This document shows, one piece after another, positions 23,941 to 34,596 of a stretch of 64,000 nucleotides of DNA. Position 1 is the first letter of the stretch; each line of letters begins with the position of its first letter. The DNA lies in the NCBI RefSeq assembly GCF_964020005.1, contig NZ_OZ026474.1:682001-746000 (forward strand). The letters are read 5' to 3'. The notes beneath the pieces are model-generated. The model worked only from the letters and a program-made list of their open reading frames with translations, searched no databases and was not told the DNA's origin. This DNA comes from Spiroplasma endosymbiont of Atherix ibis (GTDB lineage: Bacteria > Bacillota_I > Bacilli_A > Mycoplasmatales > Mycoplasmataceae). The position numbers were made by a program, and so were the translations under genes.

Positions 23941-25041
23941 TTATTGTGTAAATAAACTTGTTGCTCCTATTGCGGATGCAACAAGTATTCATATTGGTAT
24001 TACCATAATACTTAAAAATATTGTTAATGTTCCTACATAAGATGCTACTTTAGGTTCTTTTATCATATAAAATAGCATAACCCACTATTGTATTTGCTGT
24101 TGGAGATGCAACAATTGCAATGCTTAAAACTAAAGCTAAAGATGATATTGAAATTCCTGAAATTGATTTAAAAATTAATGAAAATATAATAAATAAAATA
24201 AGACAAATTAAAGGTGTTATAAAACTTTTAACAAAAGAAGCTCATCAAACTAATTTTGATTTAAATGCCTCTTTTATTTCACTTTTTGCCAAAATTGATC
24301 CCATAGAAAATCATGCAAGTGGACTTGCTAAAGGAGCTAGAATTGACAAAATTTGATTTACTCCTGGAATATATTTATCAATTCTACTTATTGAATATTC
24401 TCCTTTAATAATATGAATACCAGGTATTAATTGAAATAGTCATAAAAATATTCCAACAAAAGTTGCAATAATAATAGGATTTTTAAAAACTTTAAAAAAA
24501 TCTCATCATTTTTTCTTTTTATCCAATAATAATTCTTGAATTGTTTTTTCATCATAATATTTGCAGCAGCCGAATACATAAAAATTCAAAATCCTATTAA
24601 AAATAAAAATGAATATAAATCAATTACTTGTTGCTTTTGAGAATATATTGCCTTAATTATCATTACTCCAAAATAAACTGCTGAAGAAAAAGCAACACTC
24701 ATTGCAAGGATATCTTGCTTTGATTTTGTAGTTTTTAGAAAAAAGTACTTTGATCCAAAAGTTAAACTTGTGTAAAAAATAAGACCAATTATTGCTATTG
24801 CCACTGATTCTCAAATATTTTCTGTATTAATATCTATTAAAAAACTTTTTAAAGCTAATGCTGGTAATGCAACATACAATATTATTTTAACAATTACCTT
24901 TTCTCAATTATCAAAAATTAATCGTTTTTTTTGAAAAATAAACCCTATAAATATAACAAGAGAAGTTGCTAATAAAATACTTCAAAAATTAAAGTTTGAA
25001 ACTACATCTACAATAGCTTTTAATGAATTTTTATAAAAAAT
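23941..25041 (-). pseudogene. AEC-family permease (auxin efflux carrier/malate permease type), frameshifted
   Basis: 367 codons in length, near the AEC norm of ten helices. The first frame (from a probable ATT start at 25041, 6 nt after AGGAGAGAG) covers helices up to AAANIMM near 24550. It then shifts to the frame with QLIPGIHIIKGEYS and LASPLAWFSMGSI, and near 24070 back again to KEPKVASYVGTLTIFLS. The two shifts offset each other. The SPTAN motif and repeated five-helix layout support AEC. In-frame Trp TGAs are present throughout. Not functional as it stands. A T16 run follows at 23915-23930. Confidence 0.8.
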
Positions 25042-25068
25042 TGTTCTCTCTCCTATTGTTAAAAATTA

Positions 25069-25659
25069 TTAATTCATTTCAAACATTTCAATAAAAATAT
25101 CATAAACTTTATCTAAATTATTTTTTTCTGTTGATGAAATTGATATAAATTTATCATTTGAATCAAATTCTAAATTTTGTTTTATTATTTTTTCATTTTT
25201 TAGAATGTCATTTTTTTTACATTTATCCTTTTTTGTTGCCACAATAAAAACTTTAATTTTATGATGTTTAAAAAACTTATACATTTCAATATCATCTTTA
25301 GTTGGGGGATGTCTTAAATCGACTAATTGACAAATAAATTTTAACTGTTCTCTACTTGTTAAATATTCATCCATCATTTTAGCAAAAGCTAATTTTTGAT
25401 CATTATTAACTCTTGCATAACCATAACCTGGAGCATCAACTATTCTAAATTGATTATTATTAATATCAAAAAAATTCAATAATCTTGTTTTTCCTGGTGT
25501 TGATGAAGTTTTTGCCAATTTATTTTGATTAGTTAAAGCATTAATAAAAGTAGATTTTCCTACATTACTTCTTCCTATAAAACAAACTTCAGGAATACTT
25601 TCTTTTAATCAACCACTTTTATTTGCAGCTGAAGTAATAAATTTAGCTTGTTTTATCAT
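25069..25659 (-). CDS. engB: Ribosome-assembly GTPase EngB (YihA/YsxC)
   Basis: 196 residues, normal for the family. G1 GRSNVGKS (residues 29-36), G2 STPGKT, G3 DAPGYG, G4 TKKD and a G5-like SSTEK are all present. ATG 25659; a TGA-Trp (SGWLKE) near the N terminus hides this start in the standard code. Needed for late large-subunit assembly in Firmicutes. It lies 27 nt upstream of the AEC permease and follows a short unknown gene. Intact. Confidence 0.96.
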
Positions 25660-25678
25660 AATATTTTATTCTCCACTT

Positions 25679-26002
25679 TTATTTTTGAATTTTCACTAAT
25701 TCTTTTATTATATTTTCAAACTCTTCTGTAATAAAATCAACTTCTACTACTTTTTTATTCTTTTTCAAAACTACTTCATTATAGTAACTAGTTAATTTAT
25801 TAATAAAATTTTGTTATTTTAAAATTTTTTCTTGTAAAATTTCATTAATATATTTTTGTTCTAATTGGATTTGTTTTTCAAGAGATTTTAAAATACTTTC
25901 TTGTATCTCTAAATAATCTTTAAAATCTTGTCTTTTAATTTTATTTAAAGTTTTTAAAGAAAATAACTGTTTTTCTTGCTTATTTAATAATTTTTCTATC
26001 AT
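25679..26002 (-). pseudogene. Short coiled-coil protein gene with in-frame TAA
   Basis: ATG 26002 opens a 62-codon frame rich in Lys/Glu/Leu heptads (LEKQIQLEQKYINEILQ). A TAA at 25816 interrupts it, and the same frame continues for 45 codons with coding character (EVVLKKNKKVVEVDF) to a TAA at 25679, 20 nt before engB. Either one 107-residue gene with a nonsense mutation or a real 62-residue protein. Family not recognised. Confidence 0.5.
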
Positions 26003-26053
26003 TTTGAAAACTCCTTATTAAACTTAATTAAATTATAAAACAAATTTACTAGT

Positions 26054-26611
26054 TTACTTGTTTATTTTCAAGTTTAAACTTTTTAAAAAATCAAACAATT
26101 TTCAATTATAGTTAAGTTTTACAATATCTTCTAATTGTTTTTCATCTTTAAATGTAATAAAAATAATTGTTCTTTTAAGATTGTAACTAATTTCAACAAT
26201 ATCATCTAATTTTATTACTTCATTAAATAAAATTAATTGATTTTCATATTCAAAAGCTACAATTGAAGATTGTTTACTATTTAAAAGAATTATGTATATA
26301 AAAAGTTGAACAGTATAAATTAAATAACAAAATGTGAATATAATACTTAATAATTTAATATCTTTAAATACTAAGCTTATTGCAAAAAAAATTGTCATTG
26401 CAAAAAACATAGGTATAAAACCTACAAAAATATATAAATTAAAGAAATTATACATTTTCTTATTCAAATACTTATTTTTAGGTCAAATTAATCTCATTTT
26501 TTTTAATCGTTTAAAATGATTTGCAAAGAAAAGATATAAAGCTAATGTTGTAAATAACATTAAAATATAGCCAGTAATTGCACTACTTGTTCATGTATTT
26601 GAATATAACAT
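26054..26611 (-). CDS. Small membrane protein with PH-like C-terminal domain
   Basis: 185 residues. ATG 26611 with AGGAGAAATAAAGTA upstream. One helix near residues 13-30, a basic linker, two more helices (about 55-110), then a beta-rich cytoplasmic part (IVAFEYENQLILFNEVIKLDD) like bacterial PH domains. Two TGA-Trp codons precede the apparent internal start at 26467. It begins 5 nt after the stop of the next gene, with its ribosome site inside that gene's end. Function unknown. Confidence 0.7.
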
Positions 26612-26615
26612 TACT

Positions 26616-27152
26616 TTATTTCTCCTTTTTACATAATTCTTTAACAGTTAACAATAAATCAAATTTTTTATTTATAACAATATATTTATCTTCACTTATT
26701 TCTAATTGTATTGAATTTAGTCAAGTTTTTTTAAAATAAACTAAAAGATAATTACAATAAATTATATTTTCTATATTATATTGAAAATATTGATCATTTA
26801 ATTGAATCATTATTCTTTTATTTGTTACATATATTGAGCAAATAAGATTAGATTCTTTTAATTCTTTTTTATAATTTTGCTTTGAAGTCTTATTATTTAA
26901 TTTTACTTTAAATAAATTAATATTATTTTCATAAAAAAAACACTTTTCCTCTTTTGGTAACTCAAAATTTATATTCACCTCTTTTAATTTAAAGTCACTT
27001 TTTTCTTGCTTTAATTGAGATTGAATTAATATATTTTGTTCTTTAAAGTTTTTAAACTTATCTTTAAAAATTAATGCTAAAAGTCCTGTAATTATTACTC
27101 CAATAAGTCATGTTGAAACTATAATAATAATTAGAACATCTTTGTTTGTCAT
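26616..27152 (-). CDS. Membrane-anchored protein with PH-like domain
   Basis: 178 residues. A single N-terminal helix (DVLIIIIVSTWLIGVIITG) with one TGA-Trp, a charged coiled linker, and a C-terminal beta-rich domain containing CSIYVTNKRIMIQLND, a pattern seen in bacterial PH domains. Overlaps the ribosome site of 26054-26611, so the two are cotranscribed and may form a pair. No catalytic residue pattern is seen. Confidence 0.7.
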
Positions 27153-27259
27153 TTTACAAAACTCCTTTTGCTTTATTTATTATAACAACTATGAATTTTA
27201 ATTACTCTTCCTAACAAAATAAAATAATTTAAAGTTATTAATTAAATAGTTAATAATAA

Positions 27260-27286
27260 AAAAACATAGTAAAAAACTATGTTTTT
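27260..27286 (-). terminator. Bidirectional hairpin terminator
   Basis: AAAAACATAGT, A5 loop, ACTATGTTTTT: perfect 11-bp stem. It lies in the 380-nt gap 27153-27533, which otherwise holds no gene, and probably ends transcripts from the reductase gene at 27534-28100. Confidence 0.75.
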
Positions 27287-27533
27287 AATTACTTTATTAT
27301 AAATTTATATTTTTATGTTAAAAATCATTTTAACTAAAACTATTAACAATTTTTTTAATTTTAAATATCTGTGTATAAATAGAATTATTTTCAAATTTAA
27401 GGATATTTTTATTTGTAAGCACCTTAAATTATTTATTATTTAAACTATGGTTTTTTAATTACTATAAGTTTTAATATATCGTTTTAACAAAATTACTAAT
27501 AAATTAAAATTCTTAAACATTAAATGTTGAAAA

Positions 27534-28100
27534 TTATTGTTCTATTCTTTTTAGAAAGTTTTCATGCTCTTTTAAAGTTGATTTAGATAAATTTTTATAT
27601 ATTTCTATAATAGGATTATATAAACCTATTCTTCTCATTATTTGTGCTGTAAGAGCTTCATTTTGTTTTTTATTTTGGTTTCCTGCAAGAGATCACATAT
27701 CTCCAAGAGAAGTTTCTATAATGAAAGTCTTTTCTATATTAATTGAAGGCATTCAATTAATTGGATCATCACCTTCCTTAATTAAAGTTCCTATAAATAC
27801 TCTATCTAGAAATCCTTTTAAAATAGCTGGCATTTCAAAAAAGACTATTTGATAAATTAATACAATTTGTTCACATTCATCTCTTAATACATTCATAAAA
27901 TGTTCCAATGTTGCATCATATTGTCCATAACCAAATAGTTCAAATTCTTCTTTGGTTATTAATGGATTAAATTTCATTTCATACAAGTCTCAAATTTCAT
28001 ATTCTTTATTTGCCTTTTTTAAACCTTCAATAACAGAGTTTGAAATTGCGTGATTAAAACTATTTGGCTTTGGGTTTGCAATAATTATAACTGTTTTCAT
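27534..28100 (-). CDS. Flavodoxin-fold NAD(P)H:quinone reductase (KefF/MdaB-like)
   Basis: 188 residues. The FMN-binding start IIIANPKPNSFNHAIS matches the flavodoxin-2 loop, followed by YQIVFFEMPAILKGFLDRVF, the family motif (Y/W-P...P..LK...D). The end has a conserved helical part. TGA-Trp codons at EIWDLY, INWMPS and GDMWSLAG. It probably transfers two electrons from NAD(P)H to quinones or similar acceptors, a detoxifying role. Monocistronic, with a terminator about 250 nt downstream. Confidence 0.85.
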
Positions 28101-28245
28101 TTTTTTGTTTCCTCATTTATATTAATATAACACTTTTTTTTAATTCTAAAATAAAAATATTTTACTATTTATTATTATATTATTTTAATAAATAAAAAAA
28201 CATAAGCTATATAATTTATATTTTTAAATACTTATAAAAATTCTT

Positions 28246-30021
28246 TTAAAATATATATTCTGTTAATTTCTGTTCATCAAAGTAAATATCCATTTCTACT
28301 ATCCCAAACAAATCAAACTGTAAATAATTAATCTCTTCATAAAAAATTAATTCATCTTTTGCTACTTTTCTTTTTGCAAAAAAAGTTCATTTATATTCAT
28401 TTGAACTATTAAAATTAATAGTTGATAATCTTAAATCATAATTTTTCATGTTTATTGAGTATAAAACATTTAAACTTTTAAAAACATTTCTTGTCATATC
28501 CAATAAACTAAAAGCTTTCTCCAACTCTACAAAATAAAACTGTTGATAATTATTTAAATCTAAATTTATTTCTTTTCCTGTCATAAAGTTATTTATTTTA
28601 TCTTTATAAACTCAAATTTTTCCTTTATTTTTATACCATACTTTAAATAAAAAACTGCTTTCGTTTATTTCATAAGGATTTCATAGTTCTTTATAAACAC
28701 CAAACAATTTCAATGATAAATCTATAAAACTCTCACTAATCTCATCATTTTCTCCATTCATTGAATAAGAAATCGCCAACTTAAAATCAGGCAACTTATA
28801 CTGATAAGAACTTCCCCCTGCTACTCCAACTCCAATAACAGGAGCAACAAAATCTGCATAACCCATAGCCACTGCTAAATCATAGTAACTATCAGTTACA
28901 TTATACTTTTCAAACTCCACAGAATTTAAAAACTTATTTAAAAACTCATCTTGAGCAACTCTATATTTCTGCAAAGCTCTTAAATTAAATACTTGTGACT
29001 TCAAAGTTTCTTTTATTAGCACTTCATCACCTAAAAGAATTTTTGATATAGTTTGTGTATCTTGACCTTCTTTTAACTTTATAGCATTTTCTTTATCAAA
29101 ATTATTCATAATCAAATACTCTTTATTCTCTACTAAAAAATCATTTGATCTATATATACTTCTTTTACTATAACTAATATCTAATGTTGGAAAAGCAAGT
29201 TTAAAATACTTATCTTTAAGTAACTTCAATAAAGCCTGATGAAAATCTTCACTATCATTATAATACTTTTTCAACTCAGCATTTGAATTTACATAAGCCT
29301 CATAATCTTGTTTTGCTCCTTTAATATCACTTCACTTCAAATTCACATACTTTTGTGTTTTTTGTGAAATAAACATATCCTTTGCAATATTTTTATACAT
29401 CACATCCCCTACGTTTTTAAACGACTCACTTTCTGTTGAAGTATACTTCAATGCTCCAAATTGTTTAAACTTCTCAACATCATTAAGCCCTTTATAGTTA
29501 GTCACAATATTATAATCCACTACCACATTACCTATATAACTTCCCTCAACCACTTCTCCTGAATTTATTTCAAAATTATCATTAAAAAGCAACTCAAAAT
29601 GTTCAAAAACCGAATCGATCTCATCCAAAATAACTTTATATTCATTAACTTTTTTTAACTCATTTAACTTCTGTTTTAATAACTTAATTTGAAATAATTT
29701 CTCAACATCACTAGTCAACTGTTTTTTATTTTCAACTGTCAATTTATTCTATGATTTTGAGAATTTCTGAATATTTTTTTTATTCAAAAATTTATAATCA
29801 TTCTTTACATCTTCTAGAGTAATCAAATTACTTGCAACCTCTTTTTCATAATGTTCTGATCATATCTTTGCCACATCCCGTTCAAAATTTCTAACAACCT
29901 GAGTAATATCTTTTTTATATTCTTCTGGTTTCTTCTCAGATTTTGTACCACACGCAACAACACTAACAGTTGATGAAGCAATAACCCCTACTGTTGCCAA
30001 TACACTTAATAACTTTTTCAT
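28246..30021 (-). pseudogene. Surface lipoprotein, subfamily B, one nonsense codon (module 3)
   Basis: 592 codons in one frame from ATG 30021 to TAA 28246. Signal peptide MKKLLSVLATVGVIASSTV and lipobox VVACG. The only defect is TAG at 29751 (IQKFSKS-stop-NKL), so this is the least decayed of the four. Homologous to the module 4 gene along its length: NEYKVILDEIDSVFEH, GSYIGNVVVDY, LPDFKLAISYSMNG. TGA-Trp codons and one TGG are used. Translation would end after 90 residues unless restarted; a TTG at 29742 lies just after the stop. The paralogues suggest a surface antigen family. Confidence 0.82.
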
Positions 30022-30081
30022 ATTTTCCTCCTTTTTTAAGACTTTTATAAAACAAACAAATAATTCAAGTTGATATGTATG

Positions 30082-30107
30082 ATTGTAAAAAAAAAAAAAA
30101 AAGTCAA
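30082..30107 (-). promoter_or_regulatory. Homopolymer-spacer promoter of lipoprotein module 3
   Basis: Minus strand: TTGACT (30107-30102), T16 run, TACAAT (30087-30082). Spacing 14 nt, all T. Located 61-86 nt upstream of the lipoprotein ATG and 35 nt from the IS left end. Confidence 0.62.
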
Positions 30108-30197
30108 TGCTTTAAACCCGGAAAAATAAATTACCTTCCCCGAAGGTTCCCCCATTTTAGGAGACACTTTTATATAATAATAGAAAGGAAAAAATAT

Positions 30198-30527
30198 ATG
30201 GCTAAAAAAGGACAAAAGTTTAGAAAATGAACTCAAGAAGAAAAAGAAAAAATTATTGAATTAAGTTTGAATTGCTATTCTCTAAAAGAAATAGCATTAA
30301 AATTTAACTCAACTACTGGATCAATTGGAACAATAATTAACAAATATAAAAATGCAAAGATAAGTGAAGCAAAACCTCGCTTGCCTTATAAAATAGATTA
30401 CAGCATATCTAAAAAGGCAAATGATTTGTTTATAGGAGTTCTATTCTACTATAATAAAGAATTAATTAAGGAGAATAATATTTTAAAAAAGCAATGAGCC
30501 TCCAAGGGCGAAACCAAAAAGAAATAA
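30198..30527 (+). CDS. IS3-family transposase OrfA (copy 4)
   Basis: 109 residues, nearly identical to the 10549-10878 protein; a visible change is LFDYN to LFYYN (G>T). The frameshift heptamer A_AAA_AAG before the overlap is kept. The HTH is intact, so it could still bind IS ends and act as a repressor of intact copies, although no transposase can be made from this element. Confidence 0.88.
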
Positions 30528-31348
30528 TTCAGGAATTATTAATAAATATGAAATATAATCGAACAATAATTTGCAAAATTTTAAATATCAATAGAACATC
30601 AACATATAAAGAAAATAAAACTTTAATGAATTTCCTCAATGATACAAGAATTATGAATTTAGTGATTTCAGAAATTGAAAAAAATAATTTTCTTAGTGCT
30701 TATAGTGCTAAAAGATGATCTTTATATTTTAAATTGAATTATATTGACCATTTTAGGATAAATCACAAAAAATTAGAACGTATATTTAAAAAATTTAATC
30801 ATATTGCATATTATATTAAGAAACAAACTAAACATGAAATTAAAAAATATAAAGAAACTATTAGAAAAAATTATCTTAAAGAAGCAAAATAAATGGTATT
30901 TGAAAACATTTGAACTAGTGAAATAACTCAATTTTCAGTTAAAACAAAAAAAGGTTATATTTGCACAGTTCAAGATAATTTAACTGGAGAAATAATAGGA
31001 AAATCTAAAAGAATAGATAATCAAAAGACAGATTTTGTACTTGAAGCTGTAAAAATTGCATATAAAAATAAAAAATATTTAGGTCCAATATTATTACATT
31101 CAGATAATGGAAATCAATATACTTCTGAAAACTACATAAATTTATGTAATGATTTGCAAATCATTAGAAGTTATTCAAAACCAGGAACACCTAATCATAA
31201 TGGCAAGCATGAAAGTTTTCATAGTCGTTTAAAAGATGAAACTATAAGAACATGTCATATTGAAAACATCAATCAATGCTTAAAAATAGCATGAGCATGA
31301 TTAGATTTTTATAATAATGATAAAATTAGAATAAATAAAAAATGATAA
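30494..31348 (+). pseudogene. IS3-family transposase OrfB, nonsense copy 4
   Basis: TAA at 30890-30892 replaces a GAA of copy 2 (KEAKE). Just after it GGA is GTA, and the first catalytic Asp in TSDITQ has become Glu (GAC to GAA). The second Asp and the Glu remain. The frame then runs to TAA 31346-31348. Confidence 0.9.
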
Positions 31349-31356
31349 AAAAAAAA

Positions 31357-31390
31357 AAAAAACGTTCCCCCTATAGAGGGAACGTTTTTT
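31357..31390 (+). terminator. Perfect terminator at the altered right end of IS copy 4
   Basis: AAAAAACGTTCCC, 8-nt loop, GGGAACGTTTTTT: 13-bp perfect stem ending in a T run. It replaces the normal right inverted repeat and would stop transcripts leaving the IS before the restriction gene. Confidence 0.8.
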
Positions 31391-31533
31391 TTAATATTTT
31401 TTTATAAACTTATAAAAAAATGATAAACTTATAAGTATATTTAAATAAAATAATTATAAAAAATTTCTTTGAAATAGAATATAATAGTTTAATTTACTTT
31501 ATAATCAATAAGTATAAAGGAAACTTAGTTAAC

Positions 31534-32865
31534 ATGGATGACAAACAATATAAACAATATTTATTAGAAATATATGAAATAGCTCAAAAAGCTAAAGGAA
31601 AAACTTTAAGAGAACTTGCAAATAAAAATATTGATAAAATAAGATATTTTGACAATAAAGATAAAGTAAAACATTTTCTTCAACAAGCAATATTTAATAT
31701 GCCTCTATTAAGTAAAGTAGAATATACTTTTGAAGATCTTCAATTAGAATTAAAGCCAGTTGCTTTAAAAAGAAATAAATATGATGAATTAATAGTAAAA
31801 GAGCGTTTACTTTTAAATGATATTTACTATGATGAAATAGTAAATGAAATATTTAAAGATTCGAAATGTATTAATAGAAATCAATTACTTTTAATCATAA
31901 CTTATATTTATGATTACGAAAAAGATTTTTTGGATTTTAAAATTCATGATGCTTTTATAATAGATATTTCTAGACAAAAAGAATTTTTATTAATAGTAAA
32001 TGACTGAATTGCTATTCAAGAGAAAGTAAAAAAAGGAAAAGCAGAAGAATTAAATGAAGGATTTACAAAAATTCTTTGCTCTTCAACTAAAAGTCAAAGT
32101 AGAATTGATTTAAAAAAACAGCCCTATTCAAATGTACTTGCAAGATTTAGAAGTTATTCATTTAATATTAATTTTTTAAAAGAAATTATTTCAAGGCACA
32201 AAAATAAAGTTGAATATATTAATGAAATTTTTGAAGAAAAAGAAATAAAAGATATTGTTGAATTTAAACATGAACAAATTGAAGAATATATGACAAGTAT
32301 AATTGGAAAAGATATTTCAAATTATACACAATCAAAAGCAAACCAAAAACATCAAATTGCTTTTGAAAAATTTTTAAAAGAGAATAATCGTGATTTATAT
32401 AATTTTTTAAAAATTACAAATTTTAAATTAATACATAAGTTAACTCAAAACAGTAATTTACAAGAACAAATTACAACCAATTATGAATTAGACCCTTTTG
32501 AAATAATGAATGATGAATTTGAAGAAAGTACATTTTATCAAGATATAATATTAAAAAATTATTTAGTAATTATGATTGAAAAAGATACTAATAAAATACT
32601 AAACTTTAAACTATTTAATTTAAATGAACAAGATATAAAAAATGCTCAATTAGTTTTTTATAATACTAGAAAAGAAATTGAAAAATTAATCAAAGAAAAT
32701 AAATTAAATAAAGAAGAGCCTAATTTTGTAAAAACAAAAGATAATCTATCAATTAGTTTAAGAAAAAGTAAAAAAAATGAATATGCAACTTATAAAGTCA
32801 ACGAAAAAGATTTTAAGCTTCCTGCATATGAATTTATAATTAACAAAAATGTAATTTTTAAATAA
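31534..32865 (+). CDS. Sau3AI/MutH-family restriction endonuclease
   Basis: 443 residues with one TGA-Trp. The N-terminal KGKTLRELA is the MutH/Sau3AI signature helix, followed by LELKPVALKR (E-x-K of the catalytic D-ExK core), KERLLLNDIYYDEI, and the second conserved block GKAEELNEGFTKIL...KKQPYSNVLARFRSYSF, as in Sau3AI. The C-terminal half resembles the second, regulatory MutH-like domain. Sau3AI cuts before GATC; the specificity here is inferred. ATG 31534 follows AAAGGAAA. Intact. A cytosine methyltransferase lies at 37194-38447 on the other strand. The first catalytic acid is not obvious. Confidence 0.82.
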
Positions 32866-32897
32866 AAAAATCTCTATTTTAAAATAGAGATTTTTTT
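32864..32897. terminator. Bidirectional terminator between Sau3AI-like gene and spiralin-like gene
   Basis: A 34-bp perfect palindrome with A7 and T7 ends (core TCTCTATTTT/AAAATAGAGA). It overlaps the last bases of the restriction gene stop and serves both convergent genes. Confidence 0.88.
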
Positions 32898-32923
32898 ATT
32901 ATTAATAATTGAAAATTAATAAA

Positions 32924-33787
32924 CTATGATCTAGCAATTACTAAATCTAATTTACCTGAAACTAATGTTGAAGTTACAACTGCTTCGATTACAATTGATC
33001 CATCTAATGATGTACCAGCATTTATTTTAGTAATTTTAACATCTGTTGTTAATGCTACTTCTTCAAGTCCTTTAACTGTTTTTAAAGCCCTAATAACTTC
33101 ATCAACTGTTGTATCATTTGTTGGAGTTAATAAATTTTTAACTGTTGATAAATCAACTTTTACTAATTGATCAATTTCAAAAGTTTTTGAAGCTTCAACT
33201 AATGTTGAAGTTCCAACTGCTTCGATTTTAATTGATCCTTTTGCACTTAAAGTAGCATTTGTTTTAGTAATTTTAACATCTATTTTTTCTACTACTTTTT
33301 CAAGTCCTTTAAATTTTTTTAAAGCTGCAATTACTTCTGCATTTGTTGTAGAATTTGTTGCTGTTAATTTAAAATCAGCTGTATCTAATTTAATTTTTCC
33401 TGTAGATGCTTTTTTAGCTTCAATTTTAACTGAAACTGATGAAACTGTTTCTTCACTTTTAGTTGAATCTTTAACTTTATGAATAACATCAACTGTTTCT
33501 TTAACTTCTTTATCTTTTACTTTATCTGCTGTAGTTGAAACTACAATAATTACTTCTCCTGCTTTTTGTGAACCAGCTTTAACTTCTACATTTAAAACTG
33601 AATCTTTAGCTAGTTTGAAAGTAATTGTTCCATCAGCTGTAATTTTACTTGTTTTAACTGAAAATTCTTTTGATAAATTAGTTTCACTTAAAGTAACATC
33701 ACTTGCTTTGTTTCCACAAGCAACAACTGTTGCACTTGTAGTTGCAACTAATCCTGCTGCACCTAATAATCCTAATAATTTTTTCAT
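32924..33787 (-). CDS. Spiralin-like surface lipoprotein
   Basis: 287 residues. Signal peptide MKKLLGLLGAAGLVATTSAT with lipobox VVACG; ATG 33787 after GGAGGAAAAAA. The Thr/Ser/Val/Lys-rich mature part lacks Trp and Cys. It holds two related segments of about 80 residues: KKFKGLEKVVEKIDVKITK...GSIKIEAVGTSTLV and KTVKGLEEVALTTDVKITK...GSIVIEAVVTSTLV, like repeats in spiralin proteins. Probably an abundant surface antigen. GC is higher than neighbours, typical of highly expressed genes. Intact. An A16 run (33921-33936) lies 134 nt upstream. Confidence 0.82.
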   Translation of the reverse strand: MKKLLGLLGAAGLVATTSATVVACGNKASDVTLSETNLSKEFSVKTSKITADGTITFKLAKDSVLNVEVKAGSQKAGEVIIVVSTTADKVKDKEVKETVDVIHKVKDSTKSEETVSSVSVKIEAKKASTGKIKLDTADFKLTATNSTTNAEVIAALKKFKGLEKVVEKIDVKITKTNATLSAKGSIKIEAVGTSTLVEASKTFEIDQLVKVDLSTVKNLLTPTNDTTVDEVIRALKTVKGLEEVALTTDVKITKINAGTSLDGSIVIEAVVTSTLVSGKLDLVIARS

Positions 33788-34038
33788 TATTTTTTTCCTC
33801 CATAATTTGCCCGACTAACACAATCAAGCTTAATATAATTATAAATTTAAAGTTTCTTGTTTTTTAAAATATATTAAAAGTAAAAATATTTTATAATAAT
33901 AAAATTTTTTTTTTGATTTGAAAAAAAAAAAAAAAACTGTTTTATTAATATATAATATATTGATTAATTTTCTATTTTCTCTTCTAGAATTTCAACTTGT
34001 TCTTCTAAAACTTCTACATTTTCTTCTAATTTTTCAAT

Positions 34039-34455
34039 TTATTTTTGCATATTAATTATTTCTTCACTTAAAAGCTCATTTTCATTTTGTATTTCTGTTA
34101 CTGAAATTTCTTCTAAATTTTCATTTATTTTTTTATCTTTTTTTAATCTATTTAAAGTAATTTTGTCTTTAACTTTATTACATATAATAAAGATTAAAAT
34201 AAATAATGATGCACCCATTACAGCTAAATTTGCACACCCTACTTGTAAGTCTGGTGTTTCTTTTGTAAAAAATGCATAACTTGTTCATATACATGAATTT
34301 AAAAAAGTTAAAAAGAACATTATTGGGGAAAGTGCTTTAGTATTTTTTGTAATACAAACTTTAATAACTTGAGGCATTAACATTGAAAAGCTTGTTGCAA
34401 ATCCAATTCATCCAAGAATTAAACTAGCCATTTCTTTACTTTGTGATGAAAGCAA
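34039..34455 (-). CDS. SemiSWEET/PQ-loop membrane protein with coiled-coil tail
   Basis: 138 residues to TAA 34039. Three helices with the PQ-loop MPQVIKVCITKNTKALS, the layout of SemiSWEET sugar transporters, which dimerise to form a pore. The start is TTG 34455 or ATG 34431. The cytoplasmic tail is acidic and heptad-rich. Past the TAA the same frame continues 24 codons (IEKLEENVEVLEEQVEILEEK) to TAA 33964, so the stop may be a recent nonsense truncating only the coiled coil. Core helices intact. Confidence 0.78.
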
Positions 34456-34469
34456 TAAAATAATAAAAC

Positions 34470-34510
34470 CCCCTTTAACTTTTTTATAATAACAAATAAG
34501 TTAAAGTGGG
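34470..34510 (-). terminator. Hairpin between GmrSD-like gene and SemiSWEET
   Basis: AAGTTAAAG(T)GGG pairs with CCC CTTTAACTT around a 16-nt loop with one bulge. On the minus strand it is followed by TTTTATTATTTT. It may end the defence operon. Its GGGGG 3' arm is also the only ribosome-site-like sequence for the SemiSWEET start, so the structure could limit its translation. Confidence 0.6.
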
Positions 34511-34596
34511 TCAAATTATAATGTTTAATGATTGAATAAAAAAATAATAAATAATTATAAAATAAATTAAAATTTTATAAATGTGAATTATCAAAT

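Larger units (their letters stand above)
30142..31385 (+). mobile_element. IS3-family insertion sequence, copy 4, inactivated
   Basis: Full-length relative to the 10493-11730 element. The left inverted repeat is intact. The right end reads GAGGGAACGTT instead of GGGGGAACCTTC, so the terminal repeat is damaged. orfA is open, orfB has a nonsense codon and a lost catalytic Asp. Most of its differences from copy 2 are G>T or C>A. Confidence 0.93.

Noticed and set aside
10493-31385. Composite transposon bounded by IS copies 2 and 4
   Set aside because: The DNA between includes housekeeping genes such as engB, and copy 4 has a damaged right end; nothing suggests mobilisation as a unit.
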